Positions 1-6,603 of a stretch of DNA of 13,603 bases are shown one piece after another. How positions within the stretch are numbered: position 1 is the first letter of the stretch; every line of letters starts with the position of its first letter. This DNA comes from SG8-41 sp044867805 (lineage in GTDB: Bacteria > Pseudomonadota > Gammaproteobacteria > Burkholderiales > SG8-41): assembly GCA_044867805.1 (NCBI GenBank), contig JBIOVQ010000245.1:1-13603 (forward strand). Reading direction: 5' to 3'. Made by a program: the position numbers and the translations under genes. The notes beneath the pieces were generated by a model. It made no database searches. It was given only the letters and a program-made list of their open reading frames with translations, and was not told where the DNA came from.

Positions 1-413
1 CCATCCGCATTCCCGACTTCCGGGATACGGCGCCGGTCGCGCTGAAACCGGGCGAAGCGTGCCTGAAATGCGGCGTGATCCGCTCGATACGCGAGGTGCA
101 GGTCGGGCGTCCGGCAGCGGTGCCGGAAGCTTTCCGGACCAACCCGATAGACCAGGGGCCCGGCTCGAATGTCTACGTCGGCGCGGTGGTTGCGTTGCCG
201 CTGGCCGACGACAGGGAGCAGCCCGGCAAGCCCTTCGTGGGCGGCGTCGGCACGCCCGAGATGCGCCAGCGCTTCAGCGAGTCGACTTACGAAATCACGA
301 TCCGCCTCGACGAGGGTGGCTTTACCCAGGTCACACGCCGCGACGGCGCGAGCTACCGGATCGGCGACCGCGTGCGGGTGCAGGGGACCCAACTGGAACT
401 GCTCGCGCCTTGA
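1..413 (+). CDS. 3' end of a hypothetical protein, resembling the C-terminal part of SlyB-like outer-membrane lipoproteins
   Basis: The reading frame is open from the window edge (first full codon at 3) and gives 136 residues before TGA at 411-413; the start lies outside. A CLKCG motif (CxxC) sits near residues 20-24, followed by IRSIREV. The last third (TYEITIRLDEGG, then YRIGDRVRVQG) is a small beta-rich segment like the end of proteobacterial glycine-zipper/SlyB-type proteins, where a CxxCG-V-x-S-I-R stretch and a GDRVRV ending are common. The glycine zipper expected between these two parts is not visible; that stretch is short and proline-rich. The family link is therefore tentative. The gene converges on livF, with an inverted repeat between them. 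An internal GTG at 75 could begin a shorter product, but the frame continues upstream without a stop. Confidence 0.5.
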   Translation, partial: IRIPDFRDTAPVALKPGEACLKCGVIRSIREVQVGRPAAVPEAFRTNPIDQGPGSNVYVGAVVALPLADDREQPGKPFVGGVGTPEMRQRFSESTYEITIRLDEGGFTQVTRRDGASYRIGDRVRVQGTQLELLAP

Positions 414-576
414 TGCGAGGGCAGTTCCGGTTGGGTCCCGGACCGCGTCGCGGTCAGAAGCGTGATTTGTGATTTGTGATTCGTGATTCGACCGAGTAGC
501 AGGCGCTTTACGACCCGCAACAGCGCGGGGCAAGCTACAAATCACGATTCACGAATCACGATTCACGCTGTTTCCT
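414..576. other. Convergent intergenic gap filled by a heptamer-built inverted repeat
   Basis: This 163-base gap lies between the end of the SlyB-like gene and the end of livF. It contains the inverted repeat at 460-568 and no credible gene. Its position between two converging genes makes a role as a bidirectional transcription stop possible, but there is no T-run after either arm. Confidence 0.6.
460..568. repeat. Imperfect inverted repeat, 31-base arms of 7-base GTGATTY units
   Basis: The left arm at 460-490 consists of GCGTGATTT followed by GTGATTT and GTGATTC units. The right arm at 538-568 is its reverse complement at 26 of 31 positions. The 47-base centre (491-537) has a smaller inner dyad: GTAGC at 496-500 and GCTAC at 534-538, plus GCGC on both sides. 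Transcribed RNA from either strand would fold into a long hairpin. Confidence 0.85.
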
Positions 577-1278
577 CTAGGCGGCCACAATGAGGCTTGC
601 CAGCTTCTGCGGATCGGCGAGCAATTCCGCGCTCGTTCCCAGGTAGGAGATCCGCCCCCGGTTCAGCACGAGCGCCTGCTGCGTCACCTCGAGCGCCTGC
701 TTCGCGTGCTGCTCGACCAGGATGACGGTCAGGGATTCCTCGTGTATCAGGCGCGCAAGGGCCTTCAGCAGGCTTTCCACGATGATCGGCGCGAGGCCTT
801 CGAGCGGCTCGTCCATCAGGAGCAGCGAAGGATTGCCCATCAGGGCGCGGCCGATGGCTAGCATCTGCTGCTCGCCCCCCGAAATCTGATTGCCCATGTG
901 GCCGCGTCGCTTCGCGACGCCGGGGAAGAGATCGTAGACGCGTTCCAGCGTCCAAGCCCCCGGGCGCGCGGCGACCGTGAGATTCTCCTCCACTGTCAGC
1001 GACGGGAAGATCTCGCGCTCCTGCGGCACGTAGCCGATGCCAAGCCGCGAGCGCTCGTACGCCGGCAGCCGCTCGACGGGCTTCCCGCGATATTCGATGG
1101 TGCCTGCGTGGAAGCTTGTGTGGCCCATCACGGTGGCGAGCAGGGTGGTCTTGCCGACGCCGTTGCGGCCGAGCAACGCGAGCGAGCCACGCTCCGGCAG
1201 GTTGAACGCGACGTCCTCCAGCACGACGGTCTCGCCGTAGCCTGCGTGCACGCCCGAGACCTTCAGGCCATCAGCCAT
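577..1278 (-). CDS. livF: Branched-chain-amino-acid-type ABC transporter, ATP-binding protein LivF
   Basis: This is one of the two cytoplasmic ATPases that power a HAAT-family importer. The 233-residue product has the usual LivF length and all ABC motifs: Walker A GRNGVGKTT at 37-45, Q-loop Gln86, signature SGGEQQ at 133-138, Walker B LLLMDEP with Asp156 and Glu157, and H-loop His191. The ATG at 1278 overlaps the end of livG by 8 bases, so the two are probably translationally coupled. It is the last gene of the minus-strand livKHMGF unit. Substrate specificity is set by the binding protein, not by this subunit. Assignment to LivF rather than LivG rests on its shorter length, the SGGEQQ signature and its place after livG. 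Confidence 0.95.
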   Translation of the reverse strand: MADGLKVSGVHAGYGETVVLEDVAFNLPERGSLALLGRNGVGKTTLLATVMGHTSFHAGTIEYRGKPVERLPAYERSRLGIGYVPQEREIFPSLTVEENLTVAARPGAWTLERVYDLFPGVAKRRGHMGNQISGGEQQMLAIGRALMGNPSLLLMDEPLEGLAPIIVESLLKALARLIHEESLTVILVEQHAKQALEVTQQALVLNRGRISYLGTSAELLADPQKLASLIVAA

Positions 1279-2023
1279 GGCCCCGCTCCCCGAGATAAAC
1301 CTCGTGCACCCGCCGGTCGCTCGCGATCTCGTCGGGCGTGCCTTCGACCAGGACCTCGCCCTGCACCAGCACCGTGATGCGCTGCGCGAAGCGGAACACG
1401 ACGTCCATGTCGTGCTCGATGATGAGGATGGCGATGTCCCTGGGCAGGCTATCGAGCACTTGCAGGATGCGGCCGCTCTCCGTGGACGGCACGCCCGCGG
1501 CGGGCTCGTCCAGCAGCAGCACCGTCGGCTTCAGGCCCAGCGCAATCGCGATCTCGACCAGGCGCTGCTTGCCGTAGGGCAGGTCGAGCACGCGGCTGGC
1601 GGCGTCATCGGCGAGCCCGAGCGTCGCCAGCAGGTCCATGCTTTCGTCGCGGACCTCGCGGAACGAGCTGGCCGTACGCCAGGTGCGCGCCGCGATACCG
1701 CGTCGCTCTGCGATGCCGAGGGCGACGTTGTCGAGCACTGGCAGGTCGCGGAACAGTGTGTTGATCTGGAACGTGCGTCCTATGCCGCGCTTGACGCGCG
1801 CCGATTGCCGCAGCTTCGTGATGTCGTCGCCGCCGAGGAGTATGCGGCCCGAGGAAGGCTCCAGCCGCCCGGTGAGCATGTTGACGAAAGTCGTCTTGCC
1901 GGCGCCGTTGGGACCGATCAGAGCGTGGCGCGCGCCGGTTTCGAGCCGGAAGTCGATGTTCTCCGCGACCGTGAGCGCGCCGAAGCGCTTGCACAGCCCT
2001 CGGGTCTCGAGAATGACGCTCAC
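1271..2023 (-). CDS. livG: Branched-chain-amino-acid-type ABC transporter, ATP-binding protein LivG
   Basis: This is the second ATPase of the importer, expected to pair with LivF at the inner face of the membrane. The product has 250 residues: Walker A GPNGAGKTT at 37-45, Q-loop Gln86, Walker B VLLLDEP with Asp172 and Glu173, and H-loop His194. The signature is LPYGKQ at 148-153; LivG proteins usually have LSYGxQR here, so Pro in place of Ser is a mild variation. Such degenerate signatures are normal for LivG and need not mean loss of activity. The start is GTG at 2021-2023, which overlaps the TGA of livM in the arrangement GTGA, so translational coupling is likely. An alternative start is not needed, because MSVILETRGLCKRFG is a typical N-terminus. 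Confidence 0.95.
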   Translation of the reverse strand: MSVILETRGLCKRFGALTVAENIDFRLETGARHALIGPNGAGKTTFVNMLTGRLEPSSGRILLGGDDITKLRQSARVKRGIGRTFQINTLFRDLPVLDNVALGIAERRGIAARTWRTASSFREVRDESMDLLATLGLADDAASRVLDLPYGKQRLVEIAIALGLKPTVLLLDEPAAGVPSTESGRILQVLDSLPRDIAILIIEHDMDVVFRFAQRITVLVQGEVLVEGTPDEIASDRRVHEVYLGERGHG

Positions 2024-2997
2024 TGGGACGCTCTCCGGATTTTCGCCACGAGCATGTCAACGATACCGAGCAGCCCGCCGCGGGCGAAGAGGACGACCGC
2101 GACGAGCAGGAACCCGATGCCGAAGTACCAATACTCGGGGAACTGCTTGGCAAGCTGGTCCTGGGCGATCATGTAGACCAGCGGGCCGACGAACGCGCCG
2201 TAGATGCGGCCCACGCCGCCCAGCACGAGCATCACGAGGAGCTCGCCCGAGAACTCGAAGCTCAGCACGTTGAGTCCCACGAACTGGTTGGTCTGCGTGA
2301 GCAGCGCCCCGGCGCAGCCCGCTACCGTGGCGGAGATGGTGTAGGCCGCGACGAGCCGGGTGTAGGCGGGCGAGCCGATCGCGTGCATGCGGACGGTGTT
2401 TTCGCGGATGCCCACCAGCGAAGTCCCGAACGGCGAGTAGACGATCCGGCGCACCACCCACCAGCCGGCGAAGAGCGCGAGCAGGCAGTACAGATAGGCG
2501 GTCTTGCCGAAGATGTCGAAACGGAACAGGCCGAGGATGGGCGTGACGACGACACCCGACAGGCCGTCGGCGCCGCCGGTGAGGTTCGTCGCCTTGTTCG
2601 CGATCTCGAGCAGGATCGAGGTGATCGCCAGCGTGAGCATGAGGAGAGTCAGTCCCTTCGTGCGCAGGATGACGGCGCCGGTGGCGGCACCCAGGGCGGC
2701 CGCCGCCGCGGCCGCCGCCGCCATCTGGAGCAGCGGATCGGTGACCCCGGCCTTGGCGCCGAGGATGCCGGCGACGTAGGCGCCGAGGCCGAAAAAGGCG
2801 GTATGCCCCAGCGTGATGATGCCGCCGTAGCCGAGGATCAGGTCGAGCGACAGCGCGAACAGGATGAATACGAGGATGCGCGCGCCGAGCGGCAGGTACT
2901 CGGGCAGCGCAAAGAAAACCACGATCGCCAGCAGCCACGGCAGCCACTCGAGCCAGCCGATGCGCGCGTCTCCGCCGTAGCTTCCGCGGCGGATCAT
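2020..2997 (-). CDS. livM: Branched-chain-amino-acid-type ABC transporter permease LivM
   Basis: This is an inner-membrane permease of the HAAT family (BPD_transp_2 fold) that would form the channel with LivH. The 325-residue protein has many hydrophobic segments, beginning around residues 18-35 and 38-58. It carries the LivM hallmarks NLTGGADGL at 138-146 and SPFGTSLVGIRENTVRM at 188-204, the cytoplasmic loop that contacts the ATPases. Residues 93-101 are nine consecutive alanines within a hydrophobic segment, encoded by a GCC/GCG run at about 2695-2723; the run may be length-variable. ATG at 2997 overlaps the livH stop by 4 bases (ATGA), and its own stop overlaps livG by 4 bases. Confidence 0.95.
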   Translation of the reverse strand: MIRRGSYGGDARIGWLEWLPWLLAIVVFFALPEYLPLGARILVFILFALSLDLILGYGGIITLGHTAFFGLGAYVAGILGAKAGVTDPLLQMAAAAAAAAALGAATGAVILRTKGLTLLMLTLAITSILLEIANKATNLTGGADGLSGVVVTPILGLFRFDIFGKTAYLYCLLALFAGWWVVRRIVYSPFGTSLVGIRENTVRMHAIGSPAYTRLVAAYTISATVAGCAGALLTQTNQFVGLNVLSFEFSGELLVMLVLGGVGRIYGAFVGPLVYMIAQDQLAKQFPEYWYFGIGFLLVAVVLFARGGLLGIVDMLVAKIRRASQ

Positions 2998-3872
2998 TTA
3001 TGCGCCGCTCCAAAGAGACCGGCCGGCCGCCACAGCAGGATGGCGATGGTCGCGACGTAGATGAAGAACGAGCCGAACTGGGGCACCCAGTATTTGCAGG
3101 CCGTGTCGGTGACGCCGATCAGCAGCGCCGCGATGAACGGCCCGCGCAGGCTGCCGAGACCGCCGACCGCCACGACAATGAGGAAGTAGACCAGGTGCTC
3201 GAATGGATAAATGGGCTGGACCGTAAGGATTTCAGCGCCCAGCGCACCGCCGAGCCCGGCGAGCCCGCTGCCCAGGGCGAAGGTCAGCGTGAACAGCCGC
3301 CGCGTATTGATGCCGATCGCCCGGGCCATCGGCCCGTTGTCCACCGCGGCGCGCACCATCGCGCCCCAGCGGGTGCGCTCGACGCCGAACCACAGCACGC
3401 CGACCATGACGGCGCTGAACGCGATGAGGAACACCCGGAAGGCGGGAAAGTCGCGCCCGAGCAGCGCAACATGTCCCTTCAGGTAGTCGGGCAGGTTGAC
3501 CAGCAGCTGCATCGTGCCGAACAGCAGGCGCGCGGTCGCAACGGCGATGAAAATCAGGCCGATGGTGAAGAGCACCTGGGCCAGCTCGCCCGCGGTGTAG
3601 AGGCGCGAGTAGAGCAGGCGCTCGAGGACCATGCTGCCGGCGGCGACCAGCACGAACGCCAGCACCAGCGCCAGCGGGTAGGGCACGCCGAAACGGTCGA
3701 GGGCCGTGATGAGGATATAGCCGCCCGCCATGGCGAACACGCCGTGCGCGAGGTTGACGAATCCCATCAGGCCCATCGTGACCGACAGGCCGACCGAGAT
3801 CACGTAGAGGATCATGCCGTAGGCGGCGCCGTGGAAGACGACGCTTACCAGCGATGACAGGAACGCTTCCAT
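2994..3872 (-). CDS. livH: Branched-chain-amino-acid-type ABC transporter permease LivH
   Basis: This is the partner permease of LivM. The 292-residue protein has about eight hydrophobic segments, the conserved GLMGFVNLAHG at 34-44, and the ATPase-contact loop WGAMVRAAVDNGPMARAIG at 169-187. The start at 3872 gives a normal LivH N-terminus, with a short periplasmic stretch and then AAYGMILYVISVGLS. The ribosome-binding site is weak: only AGG, three bases before ATG. The start codon also lies in one arm of a 12-base inverted repeat (3871-3882 with 3943-3954), so access to it may depend on RNA folding. The gap to livK is 214 bases and holds a second strong hairpin; the other genes of this unit overlap. 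Confidence 0.94.
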   Translation of the reverse strand: MEAFLSSLVSVVFHGAAYGMILYVISVGLSVTMGLMGFVNLAHGVFAMAGGYILITALDRFGVPYPLALVLAFVLVAAGSMVLERLLYSRLYTAGELAQVLFTIGLIFIAVATARLLFGTMQLLVNLPDYLKGHVALLGRDFPAFRVFLIAFSAVMVGVLWFGVERTRWGAMVRAAVDNGPMARAIGINTRRLFTLTFALGSGLAGLGGALGAEILTVQPIYPFEHLVYFLIVVAVGGLGSLRGPFIAALLIGVTDTACKYWVPQFGSFFIYVATIAILLWRPAGLFGAAHK

Positions 3873-3954
3873 CAGCCTGGCGGACGGGAGATCTTCACCG
3901 GTGTCCGATTGGATACGCCATCGCTGCCGATCGGCGCATCGGCGCCAGGCTGAT
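3871..3954. repeat. Long-range 12-base inverted repeat in the livH leader
   Basis: ATCAGCCTGGCG at 3871-3882 is exactly complementary to CGCCAGGCTGAT at 3943-3954, with a 60-base spacer. The spacer contains a 10-base palindrome, GCCGATCGGC, at 3926-3935. In the minus-strand transcript the first two bases of the livH start codon fall inside the stem. A regulatory effect on livH translation is inference. Confidence 0.6.
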
Positions 3955-4053
3955 CAGGAACAACATCAGACGAGAATGTCTCTCCCGCGATCGCGACCGC
4001 AAAGTCTTCCTCTGCGCCGCCCCTTCTTGCTGCTCGCGCTGGAATGCCCCGTA

Positions 4054-4088
4054 AGGAGTTTGTCGAAGCTTCTCTCCGACAAACTCCT
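4054..4088 (-). promoter_or_regulatory. Perfect 12-base-pair stem-loop overlapping the livK stop codon
   Basis: AGGAGTTTGTCG at 4054-4065 pairs with CGACAAACTCCT at 4077-4088 around an 11-base loop. The stem includes part of the livK stop codon (4087-4089, TAG on the minus strand). No T-run follows on the minus strand, so this is not a standard intrinsic terminator. Hairpins between a binding-protein gene and its permease genes commonly protect the upstream mRNA or partly stop transcription, giving more binding protein than permease. That role fits here but is inferred. Confidence 0.6.
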
Positions 4089-5271
4089 ATTTCTTGAGCT
4101 CCTTCCAGGGGTCCTTCACGTTCGGAAAGGTCTCGAACTCCACGTTGGCGAGTTCGCCCCCGACTTTCTTCACCTCGCGCATGTACTCGTTCTGGATGAT
4201 GTCGCGGGTCCGGGGATCGATCGATATCGGCCCGCGCGGGCTGTTCGCGTTCTTGTACTTCTTCACCAGCGCCATGGTGCGGTCGGGATCGACCTTGCCC
4301 TTCTGCTCGCGGATCACGTGGTAGATCGCATCCATCGCGTCCCACTGGCCCACCGACATGAAGCTCGGCGAGGATTTCTCGCCGTACTCCTTCTTCCAGG
4401 CCGCGATGAAAGCCTTGTTGGCCGGACGGGTGGCCGCGGCCGAGTAGTGGTGCATGGTGACCACGCCGATCGGCACGTCGCCCATGTTGGGCAGCTCCTC
4501 GTCGGTCGTGATGTCGCCCGGGCCGATGAACTTGATGCCGGCCTTGTCGAGGCCGAGGTCTCCGTACGCCTTCATCATCTGGGTCGCCTGACGGCCGGCC
4601 GGCATGAACGCGAACAGCACCTCGGGCTTGGCGTCCTTCACCCGCTGCATGAAGGGCACGAAGTCGGGGTTGGCGAGGGGAATGCGCACCTTGCCGATGA
4701 TCTTGCCGCCACCTTCCGTAAATGCCCTTTCGAATGCCGCCTCGCTGTCGTGGCCGGGGGCGAAATCGCTGACCGCGATGTAAGCGCGCTTGTATTTTCT
4801 GACTGCCCAGGCTCCCAGCGGGTAGGAAGACTGCCAGAGGGTGAACGAGAAGCGCGCGATGTAGGGCGAGCGCTCCGTGATCACCGAGGTGCCCGCGTTT
4901 CCAATGAAGAACGGCAGCTTCGCTTCCTGCGTGAGCGGCGCAATTGCCAGCGCGTTGGGCGTGAACACGACTCCGGTGAGGAACTGGACCTTGTCGCGCA
5001 CGATCAGCTCCTGCGCGAGCTGCTTGGCCTTGTCCGGATTCGGGCCGCCGTCATCGCGGATGATGAGCTCGATCTTGACGCCGGGCGGCAACTTGCCGGC
5101 GTTCTGCTTCATGTAGAGCTTCATCCCCTTGTCCATCAGGTCGCCGAGGGTGGCAAAGGGGCCGGAGTAGGTGTTGATCACTCCGATCTTGATGGTCTGA
5201 GCGGGAGCGGACGCGGCAAGGACCAGCGCCGCCCCGGCGAGCACGCTGCCGATGACCTGCTTGAAGCGCAT
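4087..5271 (-). CDS. livK: Periplasmic substrate-binding protein of a HAAT ABC transporter (LivK/Leu-Ile-Val-binding family)
   Basis: This is the periplasmic receptor that captures the ligand and delivers it to LivHMGF. The 394-residue product starts with a signal peptide (MRFKQVIGSVLAGAALVLAA, probable cleavage near SAPAQ), followed by TIKIGVINTYSGPFATLG, the standard opening of the Peripla_BP_6 fold. The start at 5271 is preferred because AGGAGGAGG lies just upstream (5274-5282) and the signal peptide begins there; an ATG at 5313 would add 14 residues with no export features. Family members bind branched-chain amino acids, amides, urea or aromatic acids. With an FAH-family gene upstream and an aldehyde dehydrogenase nearby, an aromatic or organic acid ligand is plausible but unproven. 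Confidence 0.93.
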   Translation of the reverse strand: MRFKQVIGSVLAGAALVLAASAPAQTIKIGVINTYSGPFATLGDLMDKGMKLYMKQNAGKLPPGVKIELIIRDDGGPNPDKAKQLAQELIVRDKVQFLTGVVFTPNALAIAPLTQEAKLPFFIGNAGTSVITERSPYIARFSFTLWQSSYPLGAWAVRKYKRAYIAVSDFAPGHDSEAAFERAFTEGGGKIIGKVRIPLANPDFVPFMQRVKDAKPEVLFAFMPAGRQATQMMKAYGDLGLDKAGIKFIGPGDITTDEELPNMGDVPIGVVTMHHYSAAATRPANKAFIAAWKKEYGEKSSPSFMSVGQWDAMDAIYHVIREQKGKVDPDRTMALVKKYKNANSPRGPISIDPRTRDIIQNEYMREVKKVGGELANVEFETFPNVKDPWKELKK

Positions 5272-5273
5272 GA

Positions 5274-5282
5274 CCTCCTCCT
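5274..5282 (-). promoter_or_regulatory. Strong ribosome-binding site of livK
   Basis: On the minus strand the bases before ATG read AGGAGGAGGTC. The upstream AGGAGG lies five bases from the start codon, ideal spacing. This fixes the start of livK at 5271, and it is the strongest Shine-Dalgarno of the minus-strand unit. Confidence 0.85.
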
Positions 5283-5365
5283 GTTTCGTAGCCTTCCGGC
5301 GGCTGTCCTGCATCGGGGAGCCGCAACAGTTTATCCTGAACTCGGCTGGTCGTGTGATTCAAGCA

Positions 5366-5560
5366 GCCGCCGATGAACGCCGATAAACGCCGATCAATAC
5401 CGAAAAACCTTGACGCGAAGGCGCAAGGAAGAACAACTAACGATATACAGAAACCCCCATCCTTGATTTTGGATATCGATTCCCTTTGCGCCTTGGCGGC
5501 TTTGCGTCAAGATTTTTGATGTTGAATTATCTGTGTTCATCTGCGTTTATCTGCGGTTGC
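5366..5560. repeat. Outer inverted repeat of 10-base CCGATGAACG-type units
   Basis: The left arm at 5366-5394 is built from CCGATGAACG, CCGATAAACG and CCGAT. The right arm at 5529-5560 has GTTCATCTGC and GTTTATCTGC units. The reverse complement of the right arm matches the left at about 23 of 30 positions, the changes being mostly A for C or G. A third arm of the same unit, without an inverted partner, is at 10325-10363. Confidence 0.75.
5407..5511. repeat. ACGCAAAG-family inverted repeat, copy 1
   Basis: The left arm begins CTTGACGCGAAGGCGCAAGG (within 5407-5433). The right arm at 5480-5511 is CTTTGCGCC, TTGGCGG, then CTTTGCGTCAAG. The left arm lacks one unit compared with the right, so the arms differ in length. 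It is nested in the outer 10-base-unit repeat and shares its arms, but not its centre, with copies at 6441-6542 and 9349-9452. Confidence 0.8.
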
Positions 5561-5569
5561 GTTTGGTCT

Positions 5570-6427
5570 TCAGGCCGCGCGGACGGCCACTTCCATGCGC
5601 CCGATGCCCTGGATCTCGGCGACGATCCGGTCGCCCGGTTGCACCGGGCCGACGCCTTCCGGCGTGCCGGTCAACAGCACGTCGCCGGGGTGCAGCGTAT
5701 AGAAGGAGGTCGCGAACGCGATCAGCTCGGGTATGCCGAGGATGAGGTCGCGAGTATTCGCCTGCTGCCGGGGCTCGCCGTTGACCGACAGGCGCAGGTC
5801 CAGCTCGGCGGGGTTGGCAATGGCGTCGGCGGTAACGAGCCACGGCCCCAGCACGGTGAAGCTGTCCACGGATTTGCGCAGGCTGCGTTCTTCCGGGCCC
5901 CGCACGGTCATGTCGAGCCCGATGGCGTACGCAGCGATATGCTCGAAGGCCCGCTCGCGCGGGATGCTGCGACCGGGTTTCCCGATGATCACGGCCAGCT
6001 CGACCTCGTGGTCGTTGCGCCGGTCGAGGTGCCTCAACGCGATGCCTTCGCCCGGGCCAACCAGCGAGCTGGTCGCTTTCAGGAACAGGCCGATCTTCTC
6101 GATCTCCGCGACCTGCTTCTGGTGGTGGATGGCGGGGTCCGCGCGCGCTTCCTCGAGATGCTTCCTGTAGTTCACCGGGGCGGCGAGGATCTTGCCCGGG
6201 TTCGCGACCGGGCTGAGGAGCCTGACTTCCGCCAGGGGCCGCCTGGGCGTCTTGCCCGAGAGAATCTCGACCTGCGGCCTGATGGCGGCGAGATGCGCGA
6301 TGAGCGGATCGAAGCGGGGCAGCGGCCAGGCGTGGCGCGGCAGGCTGTCGAGCGCCGCCGTCACGTCCCGCACGCCGTCGCCCTCGACGAGGCCGAGCCG
6401 GTCGTTGTCGAAGCGGCAGAGCTGCAC
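5570..6427 (-). CDS. Fumarylacetoacetate hydrolase (FAH) family protein
   Basis: Members cleave, hydrate or decarboxylate 2,4-dioxo or 2-hydroxydienoate acids late in aromatic degradation (fumarylpyruvate hydrolase, 2-hydroxypentadienoate hydratase, HpaG-like enzymes). Starting at GTG 6427 the product has 285 residues: N-terminal part MQLCRFDNDRLGLVEGD, then the FAH barrel. Probable Mg ligands are Glu141 and Glu143 in HEVELAVIIGKPG and Asp172 in GLDMTVRGPEE; SFTVLGPWL at 189-197 and GTPEGVGPVQPGD at 254-266 are family motifs. Starting earlier, at 6589, would add 54 residues translated from repeat DNA, so that is rejected. No Shine-Dalgarno precedes the GTG; a repeat arm ends 13 bases before it. 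It is first in the minus-strand unit, upstream of livK. The exact substrate is unknown. Confidence 0.88.
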   Translation of the reverse strand: MQLCRFDNDRLGLVEGDGVRDVTAALDSLPRHAWPLPRFDPLIAHLAAIRPQVEILSGKTPRRPLAEVRLLSPVANPGKILAAPVNYRKHLEEARADPAIHHQKQVAEIEKIGLFLKATSSLVGPGEGIALRHLDRRNDHEVELAVIIGKPGRSIPRERAFEHIAAYAIGLDMTVRGPEERSLRKSVDSFTVLGPWLVTADAIANPAELDLRLSVNGEPRQQANTRDLILGIPELIAFATSFYTLHPGDVLLTGTPEGVGPVQPGDRIVAEIQGIGRMEVAVRAA

Positions 6428-6440
6428 GGCTAGCCAAACA

Positions 6441-6542
6441 CTTGACGCAAAGCCGCAAAGGCGCAAAGAAGAAACGGAGCGAAGGCTTCTTTGGTTTTGT
6501 ACATTCTGAATTTCTTTGCGGCTTCGCGACTTTGCGTCGAGG
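6441..6542. repeat. ACGCAAAG-family inverted repeat, copy 2
   Basis: The left arm at 6441-6470 starts CTTGACGCAAAGCCGCAAAG and continues with GCGCAAAGAA. The right arm at about 6511-6542 is its reverse complement at roughly 26 of 30 positions. The spacer (about 6475-6510) is unlike that of the other copies. The left arm ends 13 bases from the GTG of the FAH-family gene. Confidence 0.85.
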
Positions 6543-6592
6543 GTTTTCACTCGGCCTTGCGACGCGTTGGATGATACACTCACCCGCACCCC

Positions 6593-6597
6593 GGAGA
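6593..6597 (+). promoter_or_regulatory. Ribosome-binding site of the aldehyde dehydrogenase
   Basis: GGAGA lies six bases before ATG 6604. This supports starting the dehydrogenase there rather than at in-frame codons upstream, which lie in repeat DNA. Confidence 0.6.
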
Positions 6598-6603
6598 CGA
6601 GCC

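Larger units (their letters stand above)
5272..5569. other. FAH-livK intergenic gap holding a nested repeat element
   Basis: About 298 bases without a gene. Apart from the livK ribosome-binding site, it is mostly a composite element: an outer inverted repeat of 10-base units (5366-5394 with 5529-5560) enclosing an inner inverted repeat of 8-base units (5407-5433 with 5480-5511). A livK promoter could lie in 5284-5365, but no well-spaced -35/-10 pair stands out there. Confidence 0.7.
6428..6603. other. Divergent intergenic region between the FAH-family and aldehyde dehydrogenase genes
   Basis: Both transcription units should start here, yet about 102 of the 176 bases are an ACGCAAAG-family inverted repeat (6441-6542). 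The remaining space toward the dehydrogenase (6543-6592) contains GATACACT but no well-spaced -35 element that I can defend. Either promoters overlap the repeat or one unit is expressed another way. Confidence 0.6.

Noticed and set aside
1277..3857. Several long + strand frames opposite livG, livM and livH
   Set aside because: They are antisense shadows. The minus-strand frames have complete ABC motifs, membrane segments and start/stop overlaps.
4054..4088. Rho-independent terminator after livK
   Set aside because: The stem is perfect, but no T-run follows on the minus strand and the operon continues into livH. It is listed as a stem-loop of unknown role instead.
3901..5376. A 491-residue open frame on the + strand opposite livK
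   Set aside because: It is an antisense shadow of livK in high-GC DNA. Its product is rich in Arg, His, Asp and Leu with no domain, while the minus-strand frame is a complete binding protein with signal peptide and ribosome-binding site.
6543..6592. Sigma-70 promoter for the aldehyde dehydrogenase using GATACACT as -10
   Set aside because: No -35-like hexamer lies at a 16-18 base spacing, so the call would be guesswork.
6442..6603. Possible 54-residue extension of the aldehyde dehydrogenase
   Set aside because: It would be translated from the ACGCAAAG repeat, and a ribosome-binding site precedes ATG 6604, where the normal ALDH N-terminus begins.
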